From assembly GCF_016864015.1 (NCBI RefSeq), contig NZ_CP045067.1:1213001-1277000 (forward strand): a DNA stretch of 64,000 nucleotides, read 5' to 3'. The notes below the pieces were generated by a model that ran no database searches, had not been told where the DNA came from, and was given only the letters and a program-made list of their open reading frames with translations. Below are positions 9,406-18,149 of the stretch, piece after piece (within the stretch, counting starts at the first letter, position 1; every line of letters begins with the position of its first letter). Source of the DNA: Lacinutrix sp. WUR7. GTDB taxonomy: Bacteria; Bacteroidota; Bacteroidia; Flavobacteriales; Flavobacteriaceae. The position numbers and the translations under genes were made by a program.

Positions 9406-11211
9406 ATGAAAAAGTTTTTTCTTGTTGCGCTAGGTATCACTCTTGTTTCTTGTGGTTCTACTAATTCTGTTTCTACCGCACCACAAACACCTAATACTCC
9501 ATCAACTTCTATTACAAAATCTACCTATTGGCAACAACATGTAGATTATAAAATGGATATTGATATGGATGTAAACAACTTTCAATACCAAGGGAAACAA
9601 AATTTAGTATACACTAATAATTCTCCGGATGTATTAACAAGAGTATATTATCATTTATTCTTTAATGCATTTCAACCAGGAAGTGAAATGGATGTACGTT
9701 CCCGTACTATTCCGGATCCAGATAGTAGAGTTGGTGACAGAATTAGCAAATTAAGTCCAGACGAAATTGGTTACATCAAGGTTTCTTCATTAAAACAAAA
9801 CGGAACCGCTTTAAACTATGAAACCGTTGGTACTGTTTTAGAAGTTGATTTAGCGAAACCTATTCAACCAGGAGAAAAAGTAACTTTTGATATGGTTTTT
9901 AATGCACAAGTTCCTGCTCAAATTCGTCGTTCTGGAAGAAATAATAAAGAAGGTGTTGCATTATCTATGACCCAATGGTACCCTAAACTTGCAGAATATG
10001 ATTTTGAAGGTTGGCACGCAGATCCATACATAGGAAGAGAGTTTCACGGTGTTTGGGGAGATTTTAATGTAAACCTTACCATCGATAAAAATTATGTAGT
10101 TGGAGGAACGGGTTATTTACAAGGAAACCCTGAAGTAAACGGAAACAAAAAAACACTTCGTTTTAAAGCTCCTAATGTGCATGATTTTACTTGGGCTGCA
10201 GATCCAGATTATATTCATGATACCATGCAAGTTCCTAATGGACCAATGCTAAACTTCTATTACAAAAAAGATTTACCAGCAGAAAACCTTCAGTTTTGGA
10301 AAGACTTACAGCCAAAAACAGTGGAAATGATGCAGTATTTTTCAGAAAACATAGGAAAGTATCCTTATGAGCAATACTCTGTTATTCAAGGAGGAGATGG
10401 AGGAATGGAGTACGCTATGTGTACACTTATTACAGGAAAACGTAGCTTTGGTAGTCTTGTTGGTGTAACCGCACACGAGATGGCACATACATGGTTTCAG
10501 TTTCTATTAGCATCTAACGAGTCTAAACACGAGTGGATGGACGAAGGTTTTACAAGTTATATTAGTGATCAGGCTATGAATACTATTATGAAAAGTAATA
10601 AAGAAAACCCTTCTTCTAGAGCATATAGAAGTTATATAGGTTTAGCATTGTCTGGTAAAGAACAACCACAAAGCACACATGCCGATCGCTACAATTATAA
10701 TGGTGCTTATGGCGCTTCTGCTTATAGTAAAGGGGAGGTTTTTATGGCGCAATTAGGATACGTTATTGGTGAAGAAAACCTAAAGAAAACCATTAAAAAA
10801 TACTTTAATGATTTTGCCTTTAAACACCCAAGACCAATAGATATTATTCGTTCTGCAGAAAAAGTTTCTGGTTTAGAATTAGATTGGTATTTAACAGATT
10901 GGACACAAACAACAAACACCATAGACTACGCTGTAAAAACAATAGCGGGCAATAAAGTAACCTTAGAAAGAATTGGATTAATGCCAATGCCTTTAGATGT
11001 TACGGTAACTTATGTAGATGGTACTACAGAAGAAATTTACATTCCGTTACAAATGATGCGTGGTGAAAAACCAACAACTGCTACTATTAAAGCAGATTGG
11101 GCTTGGGCTTATCCTACGTATACTTTTGAAGGTTCTAAAGCTATTAGTAGCGTTCAAATAGATCCAAAAGAAATGATGGCGGACATTAATAAAGAAAACA
11201 ATAAGAAGTAA
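9406..11211 (+). CDS. M1-family metallopeptidase (aminopeptidase-like), lipoprotein
   Basis: A 601-aa zinc peptidase. The N-terminus is a lipoprotein signal (ITLVSCGS). Zinc site HEMAHTWFQ (H357, E358, H361) with the third ligand E380 in WMDEGFTSY. The substrate-anchoring element reads GGMEYAM (332-338) where classic aminopeptidase N has GAMEN. An N-terminal beta-sandwich precedes the catalytic domain, and the C-terminal beta domain is short, as usual in bacteroidotal versions. Probably degrades peptides at the outer or inner membrane face. It neighbours the S8 lipoprotein protease, but a terminator lies between, so the two are separately transcribed. Confidence 0.93.
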   Translation: MKKFFLVALGITLVSCGSTNSVSTAPQTPNTPSTSITKSTYWQQHVDYKMDIDMDVNNFQYQGKQNLVYTNNSPDVLTRVYYHLFFNAFQPGSEMDVRSRTIPDPDSRVGDRISKLSPDEIGYIKVSSLKQNGTALNYETVGTVLEVDLAKPIQPGEKVTFDMVFNAQVPAQIRRSGRNNKEGVALSMTQWYPKLAEYDFEGWHADPYIGREFHGVWGDFNVNLTIDKNYVVGGTGYLQGNPEVNGNKKTLRFKAPNVHDFTWAADPDYIHDTMQVPNGPMLNFYYKKDLPAENLQFWKDLQPKTVEMMQYFSENIGKYPYEQYSVIQGGDGGMEYAMCTLITGKRSFGSLVGVTAHEMAHTWFQFLLASNESKHEWMDEGFTSYISDQAMNTIMKSNKENPSSRAYRSYIGLALSGKEQPQSTHADRYNYNGAYGASAYSKGEVFMAQLGYVIGEENLKKTIKKYFNDFAFKHPRPIDIIRSAEKVSGLELDWYLTDWTQTTNTIDYAVKTIAGNKVTLERIGLMPMPLDVTVTYVDGTTEEIYIPLQMMRGEKPTTATIKADWAWAYPTYTFEGSKAISSVQIDPKEMMADINKENNKK

Positions 11212-11231
11212 AGAATACCAGCTATTTTATT

Positions 11232-11271
11232 AAAAAAACCACTTGATAAAACTATCAGGTGGTTTTTTTTT
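11232..11271. terminator. Terminator shared by convergent M1 peptidase and aspartoacylase-like genes
   Basis: Stem ACCACTTGATA / TATCAGGTGGT with one G-U pair, flanked by an A-run and a T-run. It overlaps the stop codon of the minus-strand gene and can work in both directions. Confidence 0.85.
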
Positions 11272-12460
11272 AATACCACGCTTGATCTTTATACATTGCT
11301 TTTTTAGTTGCGCGTTCTCTATTATAAAGCTTCATATGTGTTGCATCTACTTGCTGATTTCTATAACCTAATAAATGGAAAATAGACTTTGCAAAAAAAC
11401 GTGCAATTTTAAGGTTAACAACAAGTACCTTTTTTTTATCGTTTTCCCAGAAAACACCAGGAAGTAACACTAAAAGGCTATCTACTTTCATTCTTCTCAA
11501 AATAGTAGAAAGATGCATAAAAAAAGCAGGTATTCGTTTTATGATAAAAAAACCATCCTTTCCTTTTTTTTGATACAAAGGCATAAATAATTTTGCATTG
11601 TACTTTGACAAAATAGGTTTGTTATTACTAGTTGCTAAGACCGTTTTTTTCTTAATATCTTCAAAGCTTTTAAAACCTTGTTTCATGGTAAAAACTTCCT
11701 CTTTTTGAATTCTATATAAATAAATAATTTCAAATATTTCCTCTAGATTATTAGATGTAGACTTTAGTTGCTCATAGTGTTTAATATATTCCTTTTCTTT
11801 TTTATTCTCTATAGCTTTAGTAAAGACTAATGCTAAATAAATAAAAGACGTACAATTTATTATGGCTTCTTTATCTTCATGTTGTCCCGATTCAAATCCT
11901 AAAGAAACATAGCCCAATGCATTAATATAACTTAATAATGGTCCATCCAGATATTCTTCAATTCCTAAAACGATAGGAACAGGGAATTGCTTGGAGAATT
12001 TTCGATTTATTAGCGCGTCATTAATAGTAATAAAAGGCAAAGTTTTACTAGATGTGGTATGAAAATCTATAAAGTAAAACGGACCAGAATTAGTAGTAAT
12101 AAGATTATTTAGTACTAGTAACAATTCTTTTTGTTCGCTTTCTTCCGAATTCAAATTTTCTTTATGCATCAAGGTTTTAAGCCGCTCACTAGTCCAAAGT
12201 CTATTTAAATCTTCCTCCAGATATCTTTGGTTTTTCTTTAGTGCTTTTAGATTTCCTAAGATTCCGAATACGGTTCCAGTAATATCTTCTTCTGTAAATG
12301 TTTTAAACATGGTTTTAAGCGCAGTAACTCCTGCTTTTTCATTACCATGAATACCAGCAAAAAAAACAACTGTTGGCCCTTGTTTAGTTCCCTGAATTTC
12401 ACCAATAACTCTATTGGTTGTTACTATTTTAGTACTTGAATAATTTGCAACTTGGTTCAT
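11270..12460 (-). CDS. Succinylglutamate desuccinylase/aspartoacylase-family zinc amidohydrolase
   Basis: A 396-aa M14-type carboxypeptidase-fold enzyme. The zinc motif GIHGNEKAG supplies His38 and Glu41, DLNRLW is the conserved second block, and YFIDFHTTSS supplies the third ligand. It hydrolyses amide bonds of N-acyl amino acids in known relatives; the actual substrate here is unknown. No arginine-succinyl pathway genes are nearby, so a genuine AstE role is unlikely. The C-terminal 120 residues are basic and not typical of AspA. It starts 5 bp after the end of the amide ligase gene on the same strand, so the pair forms an operon that could make and break one amide-linked product. Confidence 0.88.
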   Translation of the reverse strand: MNQVANYSSTKIVTTNRVIGEIQGTKQGPTVVFFAGIHGNEKAGVTALKTMFKTFTEEDITGTVFGILGNLKALKKNQRYLEEDLNRLWTSERLKTLMHKENLNSEESEQKELLLVLNNLITTNSGPFYFIDFHTTSSKTLPFITINDALINRKFSKQFPVPIVLGIEEYLDGPLLSYINALGYVSLGFESGQHEDKEAIINCTSFIYLALVFTKAIENKKEKEYIKHYEQLKSTSNNLEEIFEIIYLYRIQKEEVFTMKQGFKSFEDIKKKTVLATSNNKPILSKYNAKLFMPLYQKKGKDGFFIIKRIPAFFMHLSTILRRMKVDSLLVLLPGVFWENDKKKVLVVNLKIARFFAKSIFHLLGYRNQQVDATHMKLYNRERATKKAMYKDQAWY

Positions 12461-12465
12461 AAATG

Positions 12466-14316
12466 CTAAAAATCTTTTGTTGTAATAATTCCTATTAACT
12501 TCTTGTTTGATACTACAGGAAGACAGCTAATCTGGTGTTTTTGCATACACTTTTTAGCTTCTTTTATTGTCGTGTATTGTGTAGTGGTAATAACTGCTTC
12601 TTTCATAAAATTTCTAACACATTTGGTGCTTTCTTCAATTTCATTTAAGTGGGTTTTTACATCCGACCAACTCAACAGCCCTATTAAATCTTTCTGATTA
12701 TTAATTACTGGCATGTGATGAATATTTTTCCATTGCATCATATGTAACACGAGTTCTAGGCTATCTTTTTCGCCTACTGAAAAAATATCTGTGTTCATAA
12801 TATGATACACTTCCCTTTCCATAGAAAACGTAGTTTCCAAGCCTTTTCCTAGAACATTCCATGTAGAAATTGGATATTCTAGATCTTGTTTTAAGTATAT
12901 ATTTTCAGTTAGTATTTGGAGTGCTTCCTTTCTTTTTTTAGTCTGTAAAAGGTTTCTATAACTTGTTGTTATCCAATCGGATCCATTTAAATGCTTTACT
13001 CTATTTTCAATAAGTGTTAGGTAATGCTCTGTGTCTTTAGGCGAAACTCCCATACTATGCAATCCGCGATAAGCGATTGGCAATAATTCATTTAAAATAA
13101 AATCTTGACTAGAAATTATTTCACCATTCCATTTAAATTGCGCTGCCATTCCATATCTAGCAGCACTAAAAAAATTAGATTTAGCGTCTTTAAAATCCAT
13201 GGTTTCATGAATATTCTGATATTTTTTAGGTTTACCAACCATGACACCAACCCAAAACATCATATTTGCAATTTCATCAGATGTTGAAGGTCCGGAAGGA
13301 ATATATCTATTTTCAATTCTAAGATGTGGTTTTCCTTCGCCAACGCCATAACAAACCCTATTCCAGCGATACACGGTTCCGTTGTGAAGATTTAACGCTT
13401 TTAACTTTGGTATTTCCCCTTCTTCTAACATTGCAACACTATCTTTAACAAACTCTGAAGTAACTAAACTTCGAAAACGGGAGATATTATCTTTAAAAAT
13501 ATCTGTTATACTTCCTGTTTCCCAATTATTACCAAAACTTACTCGAGATTGTTTTTCGTTCAATAAAAAAGAGTTTGCTCTGGTATCAACACTTTGGGTA
13601 AATAGGGCTATTCTGGTTTCGCTCCATAATTCTTTTCCAAATAAAAGCGGTGAATTAGTACATATACTTAAAATGGGTCCAGAAATAGCTTGCGCCCAAT
13701 TATAACTATCTATAAATACATCTGGATTTATTTGTAAATGCGCTTGAAAACTCGTGTTACAACCTTCAAGCATCACAGAATTATGAAGTAGGTTTAATTC
13801 GTCTACCCCTTTAATATGAATATTAAAATCTTGTTTTCTAGATTCTTTAATCGCATCATTTAGTACAAAATACCGCTGCATAGGAGTCATATTTTCAACA
13901 CCAATATGTTTTATAGAAAGTGTTGGTAAAATTCCGGTAAGTACTACTTTGGCGTTATGCTTTTCTGCAGCAATTTTCGCTTTTTTTAATAGCGTTTTTA
14001 ATTGTTTATGCAGTTTAGAAAAGCAATCGTCTTTTAACTCAAAAGGATCTAAATTAATTTCTAGATTAAAGTTGCCAATTTCTGTTGTGAAGTGTGCATC
14101 ATTAATCGTTTCTAAAATATCTAGCGCATTTCCTTTTGGTAAATATGTATTGTCAACAATACAGAATTCTTGTTCTGCACCAATTCTAATGGGTGTTTTT
14201 TCAATCATACCTTTAGAGATCATTAAATCTAAAGCTTCGATATCTTTGATGAGTTGATGAAAATAATTAGCCCTATCTTTTTTTTCAGTTAATTTAGTAA
14301 CGTTTAAATTTCCCAT
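12466..14316 (-). CDS. GCS2-type carboxylate-amine (glutamate-cysteine-like) ligase fused to a CBS pair
   Basis: A 616-aa protein. The first roughly 470 residues are a glutamine-synthetase-fold GCS2 ligase: IGAEQEFCIVD near residue 44 is the metal/ATP-binding Glu block, with NLEINLDPFEL and RIENRYIPSGPSTSDE further on. The last about 125 residues form two CBS motifs (NTDIFSVGEKDSLELVL... and NFMKEAVITTTQYTTIKEA...), which usually bind adenine nucleotides and regulate the attached enzyme. The chain ends at ITTKDF, right at the end of the second CBS motif. It is the promoter-proximal gene of a two-gene operon with the aspartoacylase-like hydrolase. It joins an amine or thiol to a glutamyl-type carboxylate, but glutathione synthesis cannot be claimed because no gshB lies here. 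Confidence 0.9.
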   Translation of the reverse strand: MGNLNVTKLTEKKDRANYFHQLIKDIEALDLMISKGMIEKTPIRIGAEQEFCIVDNTYLPKGNALDILETINDAHFTTEIGNFNLEINLDPFELKDDCFSKLHKQLKTLLKKAKIAAEKHNAKVVLTGILPTLSIKHIGVENMTPMQRYFVLNDAIKESRKQDFNIHIKGVDELNLLHNSVMLEGCNTSFQAHLQINPDVFIDSYNWAQAISGPILSICTNSPLLFGKELWSETRIALFTQSVDTRANSFLLNEKQSRVSFGNNWETGSITDIFKDNISRFRSLVTSEFVKDSVAMLEEGEIPKLKALNLHNGTVYRWNRVCYGVGEGKPHLRIENRYIPSGPSTSDEIANMMFWVGVMVGKPKKYQNIHETMDFKDAKSNFFSAARYGMAAQFKWNGEIISSQDFILNELLPIAYRGLHSMGVSPKDTEHYLTLIENRVKHLNGSDWITTSYRNLLQTKKRKEALQILTENIYLKQDLEYPISTWNVLGKGLETTFSMEREVYHIMNTDIFSVGEKDSLELVLHMMQWKNIHHMPVINNQKDLIGLLSWSDVKTHLNEIEESTKCVRNFMKEAVITTTQYTTIKEAKKCMQKHQISCLPVVSNKKLIGIITTKDF

Positions 14317-14423
14317 AATATTTCAGTTAACCCTTTATAATTCATTAAGTTAATTAAAATACTACCCTAAAAAAATGATGAATATCATACTTTAATTAAT
14401 AACGTATTATGGTTAGTAATTGG

Positions 14424-14431
14424 TATTTTTG
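14424..14431 (+). promoter_or_regulatory. -7 element TATTTTTG upstream of rnpA
   Basis: Matches the Bacteroidota TAnnTTTG consensus and lies 17 bp before the rnpA start codon. No clear -33 TTG partner is visible. Confidence 0.55.
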
Positions 14432-14448
14432 TATACTTACTATCTTAT

Positions 14449-14829
14449 ATGAAATTTACCTATAACAAATCCGAAAAACTGAAAAGCGAAAAGCTTATCA
14501 CCAAACTTTTTACTGAAGGAGAATCGGTTTCGGCATACCCATTACGTCTTGTATATTTAGAAACTATGTTTTCTGAAGCTGTTCCTCTTAAAACAGGTGT
14601 TTCGGTACCAAAACGTAATTTTAAAAAAGCCGTAGATAGAATTAGAATAAAACGTATGATGCGTGAGGCCTACCGACTTAATAAACACATGGTTTTTAAC
14701 AACATATCTACACAATTTGCGTTTATGATTTTGTATGTTGGGAAAGAAAAGCCTACCTATACGGAATTAGAAAAGGCAACAAAAAAGATGTTTGACAAAT
14801 TTTTAATTAAAGTCGCTGAAACTAAATAA
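14449..14829 (+). CDS. rnpA: Ribonuclease P protein component
   Basis: A 126-aa small basic protein that binds RNase P RNA and matures tRNA 5' ends. The RNR signature reads RIRIKRMMREAYR, preceded by GVSVPKRNFKKAVDR, the family's N-terminal block. No rpmH lies upstream; instead the divergent amide-ligase operon does, which is common in Bacteroidota where rnpA is uncoupled from dnaA/rpmH. A TAnnTTTG element sits 17 bp upstream, leaving a leader of about a dozen bases. A decayed DUF4349-like gene follows nine bases after the stop. Confidence 0.96.
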   Translation: MKFTYNKSEKLKSEKLITKLFTEGESVSAYPLRLVYLETMFSEAVPLKTGVSVPKRNFKKAVDRIRIKRMMREAYRLNKHMVFNNISTQFAFMILYVGKEKPTYTELEKATKKMFDKFLIKVAETK

Positions 14830-14837
14830 CACAGGAA

Positions 14838-15058
14838 ATGAAATTTTTAATTACCTTTTTCTATTGCGTTTTATAAACAAACTGCTGAAAATGGTGGAAC
14901 AATTTCTTACGTAACAAAAATAAGCAACGCTATTAAATCCGGATTTAATGGTATATCTTTAATTTTTCTAGGCATATTACACATGTGGCCTTTTATACTT
15001 ATCTTAGGTTTTGCTATATTTTTCTATAAAAAATGGCTTACTAAGAAAAACAAAAATA
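14838..15058 (+). pseudogene. Remnant of a DUF4349-like membrane protein, internally deleted
   Basis: After rnpA a start-like ATG opens a 12-residue hydrophobic peptide (MKFLITFFYCVL) that stops. In another frame from 14851 the translation reads PFSIAFYKQTAENGG and then a transmembrane stretch (SLIFLGILHMWPFILILGF) followed by the basic tail FYKKWLTKKNKNN. That is how DUF4349 lipoproteins of this phylum end, as I remember them. No start codon serves this frame and the roughly 200-residue middle is missing, so I read it as a gene that lost its middle, with both ends now fused out of frame. The basic tail runs into the S41 start. Family assignment is from memory and short. Confidence 0.55.
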
Positions 15059-16699
15059 ATGCAGATGAAAACAAGACTTACAAAGAGAATACTAATTCCA
15101 ATATTTGCAGCAACGATACTTTTTACAGGATCTGCCTTTAAGAATGACTTTTTTGAAATCGCAAAACAGATTGAAATTTTCACCACCTTGTTTAAAGAAC
15201 TAAACATGAATTATGTGGATGAAACCAATCCTGCGGATTTAATGGATGCAGCTATTAAAAGCATGCTAACTAACTTAGATCCGTACACCCGTTTTTATAA
15301 CGAGCAAGATGTAGAAGCAGAACGTATTAAACGTACTGGAGATTACACAGGAATTGGTGCAAACGTTAGAACTTTAAAGGATAAGTTAATCCTTATAGAA
15401 CCGTATAAAGATTATCCTGCTGACAAAGCTGGATTAAAAGCTGGAGACGAAATAATTAAAATTAACAACGTATCTATTGTAGACTATAAAGAAGAAGCCG
15501 GAAACTTATTAAAAGGCGCTGCAAATTCTTCAGTATCTGTTACCTATGTACGCCAAGGAATAGAAAATACAGCGTCTATTATGCGATCTGAAATAGAAAT
15601 TAATGCTGTACCTCACTTTTCTATGATAGATGCTAAAACAGGCTATATTGTTTTAAGTAAGTTTAATACCAAAACAACTAAACAAACCGCTTTCGCTTTA
15701 AAAGATTTAAAAACCCAAGGTGCAGAACGCATTATTTTAGATTTAAGAAACAATCCAGGAGGATTACTTCATGAAGCAATAAGTATTGTGAACCTTTTTG
15801 TGCCTAAAGGGCAATTGGTAGTTACCACAAAATCGAAAGTAAAAAAATACAATAAAACTTATTACACTAAAAATAATCCTTTAGATACAGAAATCCCACT
15901 AGTGGTTTTAATCAACGGTTTTAGTGCTTCTGCAAGTGAGATTGTTTCTGGTTCTTTACAAGATTTAGATAGAGCTGTAATTGTAGGTTCTAGAAGTTTT
16001 GGTAAAGGTTTGGTACAAAGACCAAAAAGCCTAACCTATGGCACCCAATTAAAGGTTACTATTTCTAGATATTATACGCCATCTGGACGTTGCATACAAG
16101 CATTAGATTATTGGAATAGAGATGATAAAGGAAATGCTGTACGAGTTAAACAAGAAAATTATCATGCCTTTAAAACTAAAAATGGTAGAAAGGTTTTTGA
16201 TGGTGGTGGTGTTTTTCCGGATGAAGATTTAGCAATCACTAAAAATTCACCAATTACCAAAGCAATTAATAGTGATTTTTTAATTTTTGATTATGCTACA
16301 GATTACTATTACAAAAATAACATAGAAGATATAAACAATTTTAAGCTGACAGATTCCGATTTTAAAGGCTTTAAAAACTTTTTAAGTTCTAATAATTTTA
16401 ATTTTGAAACCAATACCGAAAAATCATTATCTAAGGTTTTAATTCAAGCGGAAAAAGAAGAATTAGATGATGCTATTCTAAAAGATTACAATACATTGTT
16501 AGCGAATTTAAATACCTCTAAAAGTAAAGCAATAGATCAAAATAAGGACCAAATTATTGGGTTGTTAACCGATGAAATTGTAAAACGTCATGCATACAGA
16601 GAAGGTTTGTATGAGTACTATAAGACACATAATATAGAAATTAAAAAAGCTACTGAAATTTTAGCAAACCCTTCAAAATACGCGAGTTATTTAAAATAA
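15059..16699 (+). CDS. S41-family C-terminal processing peptidase
   Basis: About 546 aa. Two closely spaced ATGs (15059, 15065) precede a signal-anchor (RILIPIFAATILFTGSAF); a TTG 48 bp upstream is in frame but lies inside the membrane segment of the preceding remnant, so I reject it. A PDZ domain starts near residue 97 (GIGANVRTLKDKLILIEPY, then AGLKAGDEIIKIN). The catalytic Ser/Lys dyad is in NGFSASASEI (about residue 290) and GSRSFGKGLVQ (about 315), with the tight loop DLRNNPGGLL before. The C-terminal 150 residues are helical and typical for Tsp/CtpA of this phylum. It probably trims or degrades periplasmic proteins. Confidence 0.93.
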   Translation: MQMKTRLTKRILIPIFAATILFTGSAFKNDFFEIAKQIEIFTTLFKELNMNYVDETNPADLMDAAIKSMLTNLDPYTRFYNEQDVEAERIKRTGDYTGIGANVRTLKDKLILIEPYKDYPADKAGLKAGDEIIKINNVSIVDYKEEAGNLLKGAANSSVSVTYVRQGIENTASIMRSEIEINAVPHFSMIDAKTGYIVLSKFNTKTTKQTAFALKDLKTQGAERIILDLRNNPGGLLHEAISIVNLFVPKGQLVVTTKSKVKKYNKTYYTKNNPLDTEIPLVVLINGFSASASEIVSGSLQDLDRAVIVGSRSFGKGLVQRPKSLTYGTQLKVTISRYYTPSGRCIQALDYWNRDDKGNAVRVKQENYHAFKTKNGRKVFDGGGVFPDEDLAITKNSPITKAINSDFLIFDYATDYYYKNNIEDINNFKLTDSDFKGFKNFLSSNNFNFETNTEKSLSKVLIQAEKEELDDAILKDYNTLLANLNTSKSKAIDQNKDQIIGLLTDEIVKRHAYREGLYEYYKTHNIEIKKATEILANPSKYASYLK

Positions 16700-16759
16700 A
16701 ACTAAAAACCTGTATATTTAAGCATATTTTTTTCTGAAAACGCTCAGAAACTTTAAACT

Positions 16760-17638
16760 ATGATAAAAAAAACAATTCCATATCTCTTCCTTTTAATAAG
16801 TACTTTTTGTGCTTTGGCACAAGAAAAATTGACACATGAAGTTTATTTTGAAACCGATGATTACCACGTTTTATCTACGGAAGAAAATAGATTATTATTA
16901 TTTATTTCTGGTTTAGATGGTATTGATATTGAAAAGATTTCCATCTATGGTTTTTGTGATGATAGAGGAAGTGAACACTACAATTTAGCATTATCACAAA
17001 ACAGAGCAAACGCAATTAAAACCGTGTTTTCTAATAATGAAATAGACGAGTCTCTAATTAGTAATGTAGATGGAAAAGGAGAGGTTTTATTAAGAATTAT
17101 AAAAGAAGACCAAGTAGATAAAATAAGAGGTTTAAACCGAAAAGTAGAAATTATTGCTACTAAAAAAGTTCCAAAACCAAAAGAAGAAATTGTAGTAAAT
17201 AAACCTAAAGACACCATACCAAGACCTAAAAACCAAAAGACTACGCAAGACATATCAGATGGTAATGTAAAAGAAGGAGATAAAATTAGATTAGAGAACA
17301 TATACTTTAAAACAGGTTATGCTACACTAGCTAAAGACTCTAAAAACACACTAGAAGACATTGCTAATATTTTATTAAAAGAAGATAATATTTACTTCTC
17401 TATTGAAGGCCATGTATGCTGTACAGAAAACTCTAGAGATGCTGTTAATAGGAAAACAAATCAGCGTAATTTATCCTTGGCTAGAGCAAAGTTTATTTAT
17501 GACTATTTAATAAAAAAAGGCGTGAGTAAAAGACGCATGCGTTTTATTGGTATGCGTAGAAAATTTCCGCTTGGTGGAGATCCTAAATTTGACAGACGTG
17601 TTGAAATTTTAATTACACATGTTGCCAAAAAGCGTTAG
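16760..17638 (+). CDS. Secreted protein with two OmpA-like domains
   Basis: A 292-aa protein with a signal peptide (MIKKTIPYLFLLISTFCALAQ). Residues about 27-133 form a first OmpA-C-like unit (VYFETDDYHVL, then GFCDDRGSEHYNLALSQNRA) and about 175-290 a second (IYFKTGYATL, GHVCCTEN, NLSLARAKFIYDYLIKKGV, FDRRVEILI). The peptidoglycan-binding Asp/Arg positions appear present in both (the D in the DDRGS-type loop; R in RKVEI and RRVEI). They are linked by a Lys/Pro-rich spacer. There is no beta-barrel, so it is likely a periplasmic peptidoglycan-tethering protein. Its stop overlaps that of the convergent GNAT gene by three bases. Confidence 0.87.
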   Translation: MIKKTIPYLFLLISTFCALAQEKLTHEVYFETDDYHVLSTEENRLLLFISGLDGIDIEKISIYGFCDDRGSEHYNLALSQNRANAIKTVFSNNEIDESLISNVDGKGEVLLRIIKEDQVDKIRGLNRKVEIIATKKVPKPKEEIVVNKPKDTIPRPKNQKTTQDISDGNVKEGDKIRLENIYFKTGYATLAKDSKNTLEDIANILLKEDNIYFSIEGHVCCTENSRDAVNRKTNQRNLSLARAKFIYDYLIKKGVSKRRMRFIGMRRKFPLGGDPKFDRRVEILITHVAKKR

Positions 17639-18078
17639 TTTTTTAACATGGCAATATGTGGTATACCATCTTCCAGGTACTCCGCTCCTATTTCATTAAA
17701 CCCTAAGTTATTATAGAATTTCTTTAAATAACATTGTGCTGAAATCTTAATAATGCTTTTGTTATACTGTTCTTTTACCGCCTTAATAGATGCTTCCATT
17801 ATAGCATAACCATATTTATGTTGCCTTTGGTATCCAGCAACTACTACTCTACCAATGCTTGCTTCTTCAAAATAAAAACCTGGTTTAAAAATACGTGTGT
17901 ATGCTACTACTTTTTCTTCTTTAAAACCTATAACATGTAGTGCTTTCTGGTCTTTTCCGTCAAGGTCTTGATATACGCAATCTTGTTCTACTACAAAAAC
18001 TTCCGATCGTAATTGTAATATTTCGTATAGCTCTTGTGTGGTTAATTCTTTAAAGGTTTTGGTTACTATTTTAAGCAT
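17635..18078 (-). CDS. ElaA-like GNAT N-acetyltransferase
   Basis: A 147-aa acetyl-CoA-dependent acetyltransferase. ElaA hallmarks are the N-terminal block LRSEVFVVEQDCVYQDLDGKD, the acetyl-CoA strand IGRVVVAGYQRQHKYGYAIM, and the closing FYNNLGFNEIGAEYLEDGIP. Cytoplasmic; the substrate is unknown. It converges on the double-OmpA gene with overlapping stops and is followed upstream on the same strand by the cation exporter gene, about 70 bp away. Confidence 0.92.
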   Translation of the reverse strand: MLKIVTKTFKELTTQELYEILQLRSEVFVVEQDCVYQDLDGKDQKALHVIGFKEEKVVAYTRIFKPGFYFEEASIGRVVVAGYQRQHKYGYAIMEASIKAVKEQYNKSIIKISAQCYLKKFYNNLGFNEIGAEYLEDGIPHIAMLKN

Positions 18079-18149
18079 AATTATAAGTGGTTATCATGAA
18101 ATTCATTCCGGATCTAATTCCATGAGATTCCTTTTTTCAAAGGAACAGA

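Noticed and set aside
11270-12460. True AstE of the arginine succinyltransferase pathway
   Set aside because: No astABCD genes nearby, the C-terminus differs, and the operon partner is an amide ligase, so only the superfamily is claimed.
14317-14423. Small RNA or riboswitch between the amide-ligase gene and rnpA
   Set aside because: Only a weak ATGAT/ATCAT pairing and A-runs; nothing that matches a known riboswitch fold.
15011-15058. TTG start for the S41 peptidase
   Set aside because: The added residues come from the remnant's membrane segment in a shifted frame; the ATGs at 15059/15065 directly precede the signal anchor.
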